NCBI GenBank assembly: GCA_002319075.1
Contig: NVQB01000001.1
Coordinates: 124,001 to 188,000, forward strand
Reading direction: 5' to 3'
Source: Sphingobacteriaceae bacterium
GTDB lineage: Bacteria; Bacteroidota; Bacteroidia; B-17B0; Aurantibacillaceae
DNA: 64,000 nt
Shown piece by piece: positions 8,199 through 17,460 of the stretch. The notes under the pieces are model-generated. The model had not been told where the DNA came from. It made no database searches and worked only from the letters and a program-made list of their open reading frames with translations. Position 1 is the stretch's first letter. Each line of letters starts with the position of its first letter. Both the position numbers and the translations under genes were made by a program.

Positions 8199-11100
8199 AT
8201 GACCAGCAGTGATATAAAGGAGAAGAAGAGGCTTGATGAACTTCACAGATTAGATCTGTTGGATACCAAACCTGAAAAAGAATACGATGAAATTGTGGTG
8301 CTTGCGTCTTTAATTTGCGAAACTCCCATTTCTCTCATTACCCTTATCGACACAAACCGTCAATGGTTTAAGGCTCGTGTAGGTCTCGACATACAAGAAA
8401 CCCGCAGAGAGGTAGCTTTTTGCGATCAGGCAATAAAAAAAGAAGGCCTTATGATTGTAGAAAACGCATTGGAAGACGAGCGTTTCGCGAATAATCAAAT
8501 GGTGTTAGAAGATCCACACATCCGTTTTTACGCAGGAGCTCCCTTAATAACTTCTAAAGGTTACAAGCTGGGAACTTTATGCGTATTTGATCGTAAACCA
8601 AAAAAACTTACGCACTCCCAACAATTTAGTTTACAAATACTGGCCAAACAGGTTGTAAAACAAATAGAGTTCAGTTCACTCAACAACAAACTAAAAATAA
8701 CCTCCGAACGTTTAAAACATGCCACTGAAGGAGCGCAGGTAGGCACTTTTGAGTATGATCTTGTAAAAAACACTTTGATCTGCGACGCAGTACTTTACTC
8801 TCTGTATGGGGTAAAACCATACACCTACCCTACTGCCTTTGATGCCTGGCGTGCGCACCTTCATCCAAAAGATTATGAAATAACCAATCAAAAAATACAA
8901 GCTGCTATTCGCGGCGAAATTAAGTTTGATACCGAATTCAGAGTTATATGGCCCGATGGTTCGGTACACTATATAAAATCGAAAGCTGAAATCTTGCGTG
9001 AACCCGGCGGAAAAGCTACTCGTATGCTAGGTGCTAACTGGGACATAACCGCTCAGAAACAAACAGAAAGGGAATTAAAACTCAGTAACGAAAGAGACAG
9101 GATTTTCGTAGAGCAATCTCCAAATGCTATTGCAATGTTTGATACAGATATGCGTTACATGGCTGCATCCGAACAATGGATTAAGGATTACAAACTTTCT
9201 AATGTAAATATTATAGGGCGTTCGCATTACGAGATTTTCCCTGAAATTAGCGAGGATTGGAAAAAAATTCATGCAGACTGCATGAAAGGAAAGATCAATA
9301 AGTGTGAAGAAGCATATTTTGAAAGAGCCGATGGTGTGAATCAATGGATTACCTGGGACATTCGTCCCTGGTACATTTCAGAAGACATTATTGGAGGACT
9401 AATGATGTACACCGCCGATATCACCAAAGCTAAAGAGAGAGAACTTGAAAAGTTAAGAGTGGAAGAAATTCTAAATAAAACCAATGAGATAGCCCGTATT
9501 GGCACCTGGGAGGCCGTTTTAGGAACACGAAAAGTTACCTGGAGTAAAATTACCAAAGAAATCCACGGCGTTCCTGAAAACTACCAACCCGACTTTGACT
9601 ACGAACTGAATTTTTTTCCGGAAGGAGAAAATAGGGATAATCTGATAAAGGCGATTGATACTCTTATAAAATTTAACAAGCCGTACGACCTGGAGCTGGA
9701 AATTATTACCACAACAGGAGAAAGAAAATGGGTGCGTTCCATCGGTCAGGCGGAATTTGAACATGGCGTATGTAAACGTGTTTATGGCATGTTTCAGGAT
9801 ATACATGAAAGTAAAAAAGCCAAAGAAGCTATTATTGAAGCTAAAAATCTCGCTGAACAATCTGCGCTTTTAAAAGAAACCTTTTTGGCAAACATGAGTC
9901 ATGAAATCAGAACTCCTATGAATGCCATTGTGGGCTTCACTAACCTCTTGTTAAAAAAAGATCTGGGTGATGAAGAACGTGAATACATGCAGATTGTAAA
10001 AAATTCGGGTGAAAATTTACTCCGCATTATTAATGATATTCTCGATATATCGAAAATTAATTCAGGGATGATGACTTTTGAAGAGCATCCGCTCAACATA
10101 AGCGAAATATTCGCCAGCCTTCGTTTGATGCTTTTACAAAAAGCTACTGAAAAAGGTATTGGTTTAAGTTTTGATACACCCCCATCGCTCTCGCTCAATA
10201 TATTGGGCGATCCAACACGTTTAACGCAAATACTTCTTAACCTCCTTGGTAACGCCATAAAATTTACCCAGAAAGGAAGCGTAAAAATAAAAGCCTCGCT
10301 TGTAAGCGAAGATAAGGAGAGTTTTGTAGTGAAGTTTTCAGTGAAAGACACAGGTATTGGAATAGCAAAAGACAAATTAAATTATATTTTCGATCGCTTC
10401 AGTCAGGCCGAACAACACACTACACGTACTTATGGGGGTACAGGACTTGGACTAAGCATCGCCAAACAATTGATTGAATTGCAGCACGGCACTATTGAAT
10501 GCATAAGTGAACCTGGTGAGGGCTCAGATTTTATTTTTACGCTGCCATTTAAAAAAACAACTACCCATTTAAAAAATCAATTAAACAGTATTAAACTTGA
10601 GAAGGCCAGATTTGACAACCTTAAAGTTTTGATAGTAGACGATAATCCCATTAATATTAAGCTCATAAAGGGGATGTTTTCTGAATTCAAGATGCAGATT
10701 GAAACGGCCGAAAACGGACTGCAGGCGGTAGAAAAAGTAAGACAGTCTACTTACGACCTGGTTCTTATGGATATTGAAATGCCTGAAATGAGCGGCTATG
10801 AAGCTTCAGAACACATCCGGAAAACTCTCGGGAACAATGTTCCTATAATAGCCATGAGTGCACACGCCATGTCTGAAGAAAAAGAGCGGTCTCTGCAACT
10901 GGGCATGAATGACTACATTTCAAAACCGCTTAAAGCAGAATTACTTTTTGAAAAAATACTGCAGGCAGTTTCAACAGACTCTTCACTAAAAAAACAAGAG
11001 CGCCTCGTAAATTTAGATCCGCTTAAGGCATCGATACACGGACGAAACGATTTACTACGTGAAATCCTGGATCTGTTTCTTCAAGGCGTACCTGATGACC

Positions 11101-11345
11101 TTGACACAATCTATCATGCTATTGGGCAGAGTGCTTTCGATACTATTAAAAGGCGCGCACATCGCATGAAATCTACTATTCTGGCTGTTGGGATAGCACC
11201 TTTAACCACTATCCTTACCGAAATTGAAACCTTAAGCACTTCTGCAACATCCATACATCGCATTGAAGAATTGTATACAGAGCTTCTTCCTCTTTGCAGA
11301 CAAGCACTTGAAGAGGTAGATATGAAAAAAAAGAAACTTTCATAA
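8199..11345 (+). CDS. Hybrid sensor histidine kinase (GAF-PAS3-HisKA-HATPase-REC-Hpt)
   Basis: A membrane-free phosphorelay protein of 1048 residues from the ATG at 8199. Domains in order: GAF (about 10-165, beginning RLDELHRLDLLDTKPEKEYD as usual for the family), three PAS domains (about 175-545), a HisKA dimerisation domain with phospho-acceptor His568 in NMSHEIRTPMNA, a HATPase_c domain (NLLGNAIKF, DTGIGI, GGTGLGLSI), a receiver with Asp858 in LMDIEMPEM and a C-terminal Hpt domain with His988 in RRAHRMKS. All relay steps, His to Asp to His, are thus in one chain. An earlier ATG at 8043 would give 1100 residues. A stand-alone receiver lies 266 bases downstream and may be its output partner. 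Confidence 0.93.
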   Translation: MTSSDIKEKKRLDELHRLDLLDTKPEKEYDEIVVLASLICETPISLITLIDTNRQWFKARVGLDIQETRREVAFCDQAIKKEGLMIVENALEDERFANNQMVLEDPHIRFYAGAPLITSKGYKLGTLCVFDRKPKKLTHSQQFSLQILAKQVVKQIEFSSLNNKLKITSERLKHATEGAQVGTFEYDLVKNTLICDAVLYSLYGVKPYTYPTAFDAWRAHLHPKDYEITNQKIQAAIRGEIKFDTEFRVIWPDGSVHYIKSKAEILREPGGKATRMLGANWDITAQKQTERELKLSNERDRIFVEQSPNAIAMFDTDMRYMAASEQWIKDYKLSNVNIIGRSHYEIFPEISEDWKKIHADCMKGKINKCEEAYFERADGVNQWITWDIRPWYISEDIIGGLMMYTADITKAKERELEKLRVEEILNKTNEIARIGTWEAVLGTRKVTWSKITKEIHGVPENYQPDFDYELNFFPEGENRDNLIKAIDTLIKFNKPYDLELEIITTTGERKWVRSIGQAEFEHGVCKRVYGMFQDIHESKKAKEAIIEAKNLAEQSALLKETFLANMSHEIRTPMNAIVGFTNLLLKKDLGDEEREYMQIVKNSGENLLRIINDILDISKINSGMMTFEEHPLNISEIFASLRLMLLQKATEKGIGLSFDTPPSLSLNILGDPTRLTQILLNLLGNAIKFTQKGSVKIKASLVSEDKESFVVKFSVKDTGIGIAKDKLNYIFDRFSQAEQHTTRTYGGTGLGLSIAKQLIELQHGTIECISEPGEGSDFIFTLPFKKTTTHLKNQLNSIKLEKARFDNLKVLIVDDNPINIKLIKGMFSEFKMQIETAENGLQAVEKVRQSTYDLVLMDIEMPEMSGYEASEHIRKTLGNNVPIIAMSAHAMSEEKERSLQLGMNDYISKPLKAELLFEKILQAVSTDSSLKKQERLVNLDPLKASIHGRNDLLREILDLFLQGVPDDLDTIYHAIGQSAFDTIKRRAHRMKSTILAVGIAPLTTILTEIETLSTSATSIHRIEELYTELLPLCRQALEEVDMKKKKLS

Positions 11346-11346
11346 C

Positions 11347-11568
11347 ATGAGTAAACCGGTAATAATTATTATGGATACTACCCCATCGTTCTTTCCTTTG
11401 ATAAAAGCAGCAGGGAAAGATAACACTTACGACCGGTTCTTAAAGGAAAAGGACACTTGCTCAATGCATATGACACTTGCACCCTATAGTAGTAATTCTT
11501 TTCCTGATAAAAAAAAGAAGCAAACATATAAACTGGGAGTCTCCATAAAAAACAGGTTAAAACTTTAG
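11347..11568 (+). CDS. Small hypothetical protein, doubtful
   Basis: A possible 73-residue product starting one base after the kinase stop codon. No recognised domain; the C-terminal half is Lys-rich. The tight spacing to the kinase is the only argument for translation. It could equally be untranslated spacer between kinase and receiver. Confidence 0.33.
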   Translation: MSKPVIIIMDTTPSFFPLIKAAGKDNTYDRFLKEKDTCSMHMTLAPYSSNSFPDKKKKQTYKLGVSIKNRLKL

Positions 11569-11610
11569 CAAGATTAATTCAAAAATTATTTACCCTTTTC
11601 ACACCTAAAC

Positions 11611-12021
11611 ATGAAAGAAAATGTACTCCTAAAAAAAGAATCAAAGTCTGGCGTATTTTTTATAGTGGAAGATAACGAAGCTTATGCAAAAACATTACAG
11701 TCCTTCATAAAAGTAAATTTTCCGGAGGCGAAAGAAGTAAAAACCTTCCCCGTTGGAGAAACATGTGTGTTAGAACTTTATAAAAAACCAGATGTTGTAA
11801 TTGTAGATTATTTTCTGGATGGTGAAAAATTTAATGCCGAAACAGGTATCGAAATCATTCGCCAGATTAAAGAAGAAGAACCCGACATGAACATAATACT
11901 TCTGAGCTCAAACGATAGTCCTGCTGTATATAAAGCTGCTGTCGAAAATTATAATTGTCCTTTTGTAAAAAAAGATGCAGGGGCGTTTGAAAAAATTTAC
12001 GACCTCATCGCGCAAATCTGA
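11611..12021 (+). CDS. Stand-alone response regulator receiver (CheY-like)
   Basis: A 136-residue receiver domain without output domain. Visible hallmarks are the acidic pocket Glu20-Asp21 in FIVEDNEAY, phospho-acceptor Asp66 in VVIVDYFLDG, the Ser pair in ILLSSNDS and Lys near 119 in VKKDAG. It is probably a phosphate shuttle for a histidine kinase; the nearest is the hybrid kinase upstream on the same strand, which already has its own receiver and Hpt. It converges with the MBL-fold gene with 4 bases between. Confidence 0.88.
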   Translation: MKENVLLKKESKSGVFFIVEDNEAYAKTLQSFIKVNFPEAKEVKTFPVGETCVLELYKKPDVVIVDYFLDGEKFNAETGIEIIRQIKEEEPDMNIILLSSNDSPAVYKAAVENYNCPFVKKDAGAFEKIYDLIAQI

Positions 12022-12025
12022 TTTC

Positions 12026-12781
12026 TTAATTAACGCTGTACCAGTTACGCAAACGTACCTCAATATTCTTATTAGCCGATTGTACGCTATTTTTAAAAAG
12101 CTCGGTATCGCTCATCTGGTCGCGGCCACGGTAATGGTATGGATAAACAATTTTAGGTTTAAATTCAAGTACTGCCCGGGCTGCATTTGCAACGTCCATT
12201 GTGTAAGGCATGTTCATACAAACAAAGGCAATGTCAATATTTTTGAGACTTAGCATTTCCGGAGTACCGCCTGTATCGCCAGAAATATAGATGTTCTGAC
12301 CTCCAAGATTAAAAACATAACCATTTCCTCTTCCCTTAATGTGCATTGCATCCGGTTGTTCAGGATAGTTATACATGGCAACTGCCTTAAATGTAATACC
12401 TTGCTGAGTGGTACTTTTATCATTTGCCAGGATAATGACTTTTTTCTTTAATAAGGCAGGCATCTTTTCTGCTACCGCTTGAGTTACAATAAATGTTGCT
12501 TTTTTTGTATCAATATCATTCAATGTTTGCAAATCTAAATGATCAGGATGTATGTCTGTAATCAGGATTAAGTCGGGTGCGGCTAATCCTTTAAATCCGG
12601 CTTTTCCATTATAGGGGTCCACATAAATAGTTTTTTTATTCCATGTTAAAACCATCGCAGCATGAAAAACAGGCTGGATAACCAGTTTGCCTTGTAAGGT
12701 TTGAATCGTATCTGCAGCAGGAAGCTGAGCCAATACCGAACTGGAAAAAATTACGAATATAAAATTGATGAAAGCTTTCAT
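12026..12781 (-). CDS. Exported MBL-fold metallo-hydrolase
   Basis: A 251-residue protein with signal peptide (1-18, ending VLA-Q) and a metallo-beta-lactamase fold of the UlaG-like type (Lactamase_B_3). Metal-ligand motifs are TDIHPDHLD, in which the first His of HxHxDH is Asp as in many members of this subfamily, then SGDTGGTPEM and YPYHYRG with a late His. It should sit in the periplasm and hydrolyse an unknown ester or phosphodiester. It is 45 bases downstream of the DUF5655 gene on the same strand. Confidence 0.84.
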   Translation of the reverse strand: MKAFINFIFVIFSSSVLAQLPAADTIQTLQGKLVIQPVFHAAMVLTWNKKTIYVDPYNGKAGFKGLAAPDLILITDIHPDHLDLQTLNDIDTKKATFIVTQAVAEKMPALLKKKVIILANDKSTTQQGITFKAVAMYNYPEQPDAMHIKGRGNGYVFNLGGQNIYISGDTGGTPEMLSLKNIDIAFVCMNMPYTMDVANAARAVLEFKPKIVYPYHYRGRDQMSDTELFKNSVQSANKNIEVRLRNWYSVN

Positions 12782-12826
12782 GTGACAAATTAAAAGACTA
12801 AAGTAAGGAAAAACATAATGTAAAAA

Positions 12827-13228
12827 TTAAAGCAGATCATAAGATTTTTTGAGGAGGGTCAAAACTTTTAAAGTGATCTGATCCGCTGAACACAAACGGA
12901 TATGGTTCTCAAATTTACCCGCACTTAAATTACTTTTTTGTATGAGCGTACTCTCAACTTCTGTTTTAGAATAGAATTTAAGATCCAGCTCTTTTTTCAT
13001 TGGACGAATAATTAGAAAAGTTTTGGTATGTACAAAAACAATGCAATTCTGCGTGGTACTAACAAGAACGTCCTTCCACTGCATAATTTCAACTAACAAT
13101 TTATCAAATACCAGTACTAATTCAGGAGATTTGCCTTCGAATAAAGAATTCAAATTTACCTTGACACAATTGTGCCAGGCATTTTTTTGTTTTAGTTCTC
13201 TTTCGCACTTCGGACAAATCCAGCTCAT
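12827..13228 (-). CDS. DUF5655-type protein with N-terminal zinc ribbon
   Basis: A 133-residue cytosolic protein. Residues 5-21 hold a small zinc-binding knuckle, CPKC...HNC (Cys5, Cys8, His19, Cys21). The rest matches my memory of the DUF5655 domain: a helix with PELVLVFDKLL, the strand CIVFVHTKTFLIIRPMKK and a C-terminal LCSADQIT segment. The function of the family is not known. It begins 19 bases after the APC permease stop on the same strand and may be translated from the same message. Confidence 0.72.
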   Translation of the reverse strand: MSWICPKCERELKQKNAWHNCVKVNLNSLFEGKSPELVLVFDKLLVEIMQWKDVLVSTTQNCIVFVHTKTFLIIRPMKKELDLKFYSKTEVESTLIQKSNLSAGKFENHIRLCSADQITLKVLTLLKKSYDLL

Positions 13229-13247
13229 TACATTACCTTTGCAAATT

Positions 13248-14594
13248 CTAATCCAGTAGTTTATTTTCTTCCTGCTTAAATGGCCACTCTTTTAACCTGT
13301 TCGCTTTTATTAAATAGACGGTCAATCCTAAAATTATGACTAAAAGACCCGTTAGAACCATTTTAGAACCTGTAGATGCAAGAATACCAATCCACATCAG
13401 AATAGCCAGGTATACAGGAATTGGAAATAATGGCATTTTATAAGGAAACGACTCTTTAGCCCTTGTTCTTCGCAAGAGGAGTAAACCAACTGCCTGGCCG
13501 ATAAACTGAATTAAAATTCGCATAGCAAGTATGGCATTAATCACATCGCTTAATCTGAAAAGTATGCTAAATACAAATGCAATTGCTCCCAAAACCAAAA
13601 GAGAAACATGAGGAAACTGGCGCGTAGGGTGCAATTTCGCAAATACTTTAAAAAATGCACCATCGGCAGCTGCAGCATAAGGGATACGACTATAACCCAG
13701 AGTAGCCGAAAAAACAGACGCAAAAGCAACCCATAAAACAAGACACGTCACAACTATAGCCGCGGTATCTCCCATAAGCCGCTGCATGAAAAGACTTATA
13801 ACATGTTCACTTTCTTTCGCCTCCTGCCAGGGTATAACGCTTGTGACACTTACATTCATTGCAAGATAAAATAGTGAAATACCTGTGATAGATAAAAACA
13901 TACTGCGGGGAATGTTCTTAGCAGGATTGGTAATTTCTCCGCCAAGGTGACATACGTTATAATAGCCGAGGTAACTATAAACCGTTTTTACACCAGCATA
14001 ACCCATAGCTGCTATAAAGGCGTAATTTATGGTGAGATCGTTATTAATTTGCTGAACAGGTCCAAAAAAATTGCCATGAGCTATCCCGCCGCCAATAATC
14101 CATAAAAGGGTGAGGATAACCCCTCCCCACAGGAAAGTACTTATTTTACCGATAGCTTCAATTTTCCGGTAAAGAAGAATTATTATTAAAATAACGACAC
14201 TTCCGCTTACTGCTTTTGATTCGTAATAACCGAGGGGCAAAAGGTAAGAAAGATAGGATGCAAATCCAATCGCAGCAGAGGCAATTACCAGTGGTGCCTG
14301 AATCATTGTTTGCCAGACAAACAAAAAACTCATCATCTTTCCGGCACCTTGAGAACCGTAAGCTTCTTTCAAAAAATTATAGGACCCCCCGGCTTTGGGA
14401 AAAGCAGCCCCCAATTCACTCCAAACCATTGCATCTACAAAAGACAATAGCGCGCCGGCAATCCAGGCATACAAAAAGTAAGGACCATTCATCATGCCTA
14501 TTACCATTGGCAGAGTTATAAAAGGTCCTATTCCAACCATGTCTATCATATTGATAGCCGTGGCTTGCACTAATCCAAGACGTCGTTGAAGCAT
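13248..14594 (-). CDS. APC-family amino acid permease
   Basis: A 448-residue secondary transporter of the amino acid-polyamine-organocation superfamily with about 12 membrane helices. The first helix carries the unwound GIGPFI substrate motif (MVGIGPFITLP), and WSELGAAFPKAGGSYNFL follows as in cationic amino acid and APC permeases. It probably imports an amino acid by proton or sodium symport across the inner membrane; the substrate cannot be predicted. It heads a probable operon with the DUF5655 and MBL-fold genes. Confidence 0.9.
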   Translation of the reverse strand: MLQRRLGLVQATAINMIDMVGIGPFITLPMVIGMMNGPYFLYAWIAGALLSFVDAMVWSELGAAFPKAGGSYNFLKEAYGSQGAGKMMSFLFVWQTMIQAPLVIASAAIGFASYLSYLLPLGYYESKAVSGSVVILIIILLYRKIEAIGKISTFLWGGVILTLLWIIGGGIAHGNFFGPVQQINNDLTINYAFIAAMGYAGVKTVYSYLGYYNVCHLGGEITNPAKNIPRSMFLSITGISLFYLAMNVSVTSVIPWQEAKESEHVISLFMQRLMGDTAAIVVTCLVLWVAFASVFSATLGYSRIPYAAAADGAFFKVFAKLHPTRQFPHVSLLVLGAIAFVFSILFRLSDVINAILAMRILIQFIGQAVGLLLLRRTRAKESFPYKMPLFPIPVYLAILMWIGILASTGSKMVLTGLLVIILGLTVYLIKANRLKEWPFKQEENKLLD

Positions 14595-14670
14595 AACAAA
14601 AAGCTTCGGTAAACATCGGCATTTTATTTGGGGACAAATGTTAAGCAGTAAACTTTAAAACTAGAAAGTT

Positions 14671-14678
14671 TATATTTG
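14671..14678 (+). promoter_or_regulatory. Bacteroidota -7 box upstream of the small membrane protein
   Basis: TATATTTG matches TAnnTTTG exactly and lies 14 bases before the ATG at 14693. No good -33 TTG was found at the expected distance, so only the -7 element is supported. Confidence 0.4.
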
Positions 14679-14692
14679 ATTATCCTCAACAC

Positions 14693-15076
14693 ATGACACT
14701 TTCAAGACTATTTTTTGTACATAGTAGTATCACGCTTCTCGCCGCATTGGTACTTATTGTAAAACCCGAAGTAATTCCAGCCACAATTAATATTAGCATA
14801 ACTGAGCCGCAATTCCTTATTTGTTACTTGTTAGCTGCTGCTGAATTAGCAATTTCTCTACTTTCGTTTGGCGCAGCTTATTTAAAAGATATTAAAGCCC
14901 TGCGCCTTATCTCCCTTTGTTTTATAGCTTTTCATTTATGCACCGCCACTGTGGAGCTAGCAGTACTTTCCGATCAGGCAAGTTCTAAAATTTTAATAAA
15001 CGTCATGTTACGACTAAGCGTTTCAGCGCTCTTTTTTTACTACGGAAGATATAAACTGAAAGTTAGCGCTACTTAG
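14693..15076 (+). CDS. Small four-helix membrane protein, unknown
   Basis: A 127-residue protein with four predicted membrane helices (about 7-22, 40-60, 70-90 and 100-117). No catalytic motif is visible and I do not recognise the family. It is divergent from the APC permease and its last 8 bases overlap the end of the receiver gene on the other strand. Confidence 0.65.
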   Translation: MTLSRLFFVHSSITLLAALVLIVKPEVIPATINISITEPQFLICYLLAAAELAISLLSFGAAYLKDIKALRLISLCFIAFHLCTATVELAVLSDQASSKILINVMLRLSVSALFFYYGRYKLKVSAT

Positions 15077-15461
15077 ACACAGGAAGTACACGTTCAAGAT
15101 ATTGAACAAGACTTTGCAGAGTAGAAGGCTTTTGAAAATGGTCGAACGCCCCCGCTTCTAATGTTTGGTACTTGATATCCTCATTTATTGAAGTGGAATA
15201 GATGATTACCGGAATATCCACCGCTTTTGATATTTTTTTTATCTCTTGTAAACATTCTAAACCATTCATAGGCATCATGTTAAGATCAAGAAAAATATAG
15301 TTCGGACTAAGCTCTCCTGATTTCAATTTCTGCAGCGCATCTTCTGCTGAAGAGGAATAGTGAAAATCTACTTTTTTGCTAAGTTCTTTTAATGCCAGTT
15401 GAAAAAAATCTCTGTCATCCGCGTCATCATCAATCAATAAAAAGCTAAGTATGTTTTTCAT
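15069..15461 (-). CDS. Stand-alone response regulator receiver
   Basis: A 130-residue single receiver domain of the Rcp1-like type usually paired with PAS/phytochrome-like kinases. Acidic residues Asp11-Asp13 (LLIDDDADD), phospho-acceptor Asp59 in YIFLDLNMMPMNG, Ser/Thr in IYSTS and Lys in FQKPS are present. There is no output domain. No kinase is adjacent, so its partner lies elsewhere, possibly the five-PAS kinase at 22797. Confidence 0.9.
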   Translation of the reverse strand: MKNILSFLLIDDDADDRDFFQLALKELSKKVDFHYSSSAEDALQKLKSGELSPNYIFLDLNMMPMNGLECLQEIKKISKAVDIPVIIYSTSINEDIKYQTLEAGAFDHFQKPSTLQSLVQYLERVLPVSK

Positions 15462-15543
15462 AATGTTGTTGAACAGGATTTAAGGAGTTGTTACTTTGAT
15501 CAAATATATACAATGTTTTAGAGAATGGAATCATACTGGAAGG

Positions 15544-15876
15544 CTAAGAAGGGAGAATAGCGTTAATATTTAAATCCTTTATGTATTCGTACAAAATATC
15601 TTCATCGTCCTGCAGATTTACTTCCTGTAATTCATTGCTAAATTTGTTTACATATATCTCCACATAAAATGTGTCGAGTAGAAATAATGAAATGTAAATG
15701 TCTTTAGTTTCTACAGTGGTAATAATTTCTCCATAATTCCAGGTGAGTTCGGTTTTAGAATCTGCACTCAGTTTTGTAAAATATGTCTTTTCCATGGGCT
15801 TCAGTTTTAAAAGGAGCGTGCTCCCGCCTTTAAATACCAAATTGTTTGCCAGCGCCATTTTTATCGAAATTCCCAA
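15544..15876 (-). CDS. Hypothetical protein, soluble
   Basis: A product of up to 110 residues, rich in beta strands and acidic near the end (LQDDEDILYEYI). No family recognised. Starts are possible at Met1, Met7 or Met28 (MEKTYFTKLS, ATG at 15793-15795); the last gives the most natural N-terminus. It lies 82 bases upstream of the receiver gene on the same strand and might be co-transcribed with it. Confidence 0.55.
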   Translation of the reverse strand: MGISIKMALANNLVFKGGSTLLLKLKPMEKTYFTKLSADSKTELTWNYGEIITTVETKDIYISLFLLDTFYVEIYVNKFSNELQEVNLQDDEDILYEYIKDLNINAILPS

Positions 15877-16193
15877 AATTGCATAGTACTAAAAAAAGTT
15901 AAGATCAATGATAGCAAAGGATACAGCGACTGTTGATTTTTTAAAGGCCATAAAAAACCGCATTTTTTTCCACACTATTTAATTCATTCCACACTTAAAA
16001 AGTACAAAACGAAAACACGATAAAAAAAAACGAGAAAATAATTCTTCGAATGATTATTACTTCTTTCACCAACCAGGGTATTGGCACTAAATTTTAAGGG
16101 TACGTACAGCCTATTAGTTAGTTCATTAATTATTATCTCCCTTTTAAAACGTTGGAAAAAAACCATCGCAAGAAATTTAACCCGTACTCTAAA

Positions 16194-16514
16194 ATGCAAA
16201 ACACCCCAATTACCCTATTAAACGCACTTGAGGATTGCCGTGAACAGTGCATTGATTTTATCACGGAAAATCAAACTCGTGAGGAACCTTTCGCTATAAA
16301 ATGTCTGGATTTATGCAGAGACTGTGAAAAATTATGCGAGGTCACGTTTATGTATGTGAATCGCAGATCTCATTACTCGAAAAAAATTCTTAAGCTTTGC
16401 TCCGAGGTATGTCACAAATGCGCTGATGAACTTTTAAAACATTTTTCGCCTTTGGCTAAAGACTGTATTGAGATGTGCAGATTCTGCGCGCAGCAATGCG
16501 CCACGGCCAGTTAA
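16194..16514 (+). CDS. Cys-rich four-helix-bundle protein (Csp/DUF326-like), copy 1
   Basis: A 106-residue helical protein with 13 Cys, most spaced as CxxxC or CxxC along helices (EDCREQC, CLDLCRDCEKLC, CSEVCHKC, CIEMCRFCAQQC). This is the pattern of the four-helix-bundle copper storage proteins Csp1/Csp3 (DUF326), in which Cys line the core and bind Cu(I). There is no signal peptide, so it would be cytosolic like Csp3. I start at the ATG 16194; a TTG at 16152 would add 14 unlikely residues. Three related genes occur at 27708, 34242 and 35877. Confidence 0.82.
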   Translation: MQNTPITLLNALEDCREQCIDFITENQTREEPFAIKCLDLCRDCEKLCEVTFMYVNRRSHYSKKILKLCSEVCHKCADELLKHFSPLAKDCIEMCRFCAQQCATAS

Positions 16515-16516
16515 TA

Positions 16517-16939
16517 TTAGTCTATTATTTTATCCAGACTCTTAAAAATCAATTCTCTACAAGTAGAGTCGTCTTGAATTTCGAATTTTAGATTTTTAAG
16601 GACTGCTCCGCTATACCCTTTGCCTTTATTTATCTGAATTCTTCCCAACGAGCTCCAATCTTTAACTGTCATTAATGCTTTTGCGCAAAGATCTTTGCCC
16701 TGAATTCCTACCAGCATGTAATCCTGCTCATTGTGATGTTCATAGCCCTCAAACACAAATCGCAATTCCGACTGATCTATGTTTTTTAATTCTTTAAATA
16801 ATTCCACTTTATATTCGTTTGTTTCGGGAGCAAACTGATCAAAAACCGGATTTGTATTTTTACAATCGGGCTGATCACAGGCAATTGCAGAAGCTACGAG
16901 TCCTGCAACCATAATTAAGTTGATGAGTTTTTGTTTCAT
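16517..16939 (-). CDS. Putative lipoprotein, unknown
   Basis: A 140-residue protein with a signal peptide and lipobox (VASAIAC, lipid anchor Cys21). The mature part is mixed alpha/beta with two further Cys and no recognised domain; VLKNLKFEIQDD and CRELIFKSLDKI end the chain. It converges with Csp copy 1 with only 2 bases between the stop codons. Probably attached to the inner face of the outer membrane. Confidence 0.66.
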   Translation of the reverse strand: MKQKLINLIMVAGLVASAIACDQPDCKNTNPVFDQFAPETNEYKVELFKELKNIDQSELRFVFEGYEHHNEQDYMLVGIQGKDLCAKALMTVKDWSSLGRIQINKGKGYSGAVLKNLKFEIQDDSTCRELIFKSLDKIID

Positions 16940-17460
16940 TGCACTGATAAAATAGTATTCCCGTAAAGTTATTATTTATTTGATTTTATTGCGTTTTTTC
17001 ATAAATACTTTTTGTCGGCAAGCTTCCGGCATAAAACAAGGTGCAAAGTGTATTTATAGGGGTGCTTTTTAATCATCACAAATTAAGTAGTAGCAGCAGT
17101 TTCTGTATCTCCGTTTATGGCGCAAATTTCTGCTACTCAACAGACGAGTCTGGCATGTGTATAAAGGCGAAGCATCCACCTCACCTGTCTGAACCCTTTG
17201 TTTTATAGGGTTTTGATAACACTAACGGTCGTGGGCTTAGTTTAATTTATACAAGCGGGACTTTTTTCGGCTATCCAAACGATCTCAAGTGCTTTTCGAA
17301 GACATTTAAAAATTGTAAAACTACTTAAGTCTGAGAGGCCCGATTTCTTTCACATTTTTTCGGTTTTCGCCCGCTGGAAGCTTTCAATTGTGAATAACTC
17401 TGGTGATATCCTCTGTACATCAGTCGTTTTGGCACTTCTTTTGCCTTGTAATTTTACAGT
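16940..17460. other. 521-base spacer without recognised gene
   Basis: No open frame with convincing content on either strand. It contains an 8-bp inverted repeat AGTAGCAG/CTGCTACT (17089-17096 and 17130-17137) and a weak hairpin AACCCT/AGGGTT with a short T run (17192-17214). These could belong to leader or terminator structures, but nothing is conclusive. Confidence 0.4.

Noticed and set aside
9899-10375. 158-codon minus-strand frame inside the hybrid kinase
   Set aside because: It is antisense to the well-supported HisKA/HATPase region and shows no protein-like motifs.
13233-13240. TACCTTTG on the plus strand matching the -7 box
   Set aside because: No plus-strand gene follows; it lies inside convergent-facing coding ends and is probably chance.
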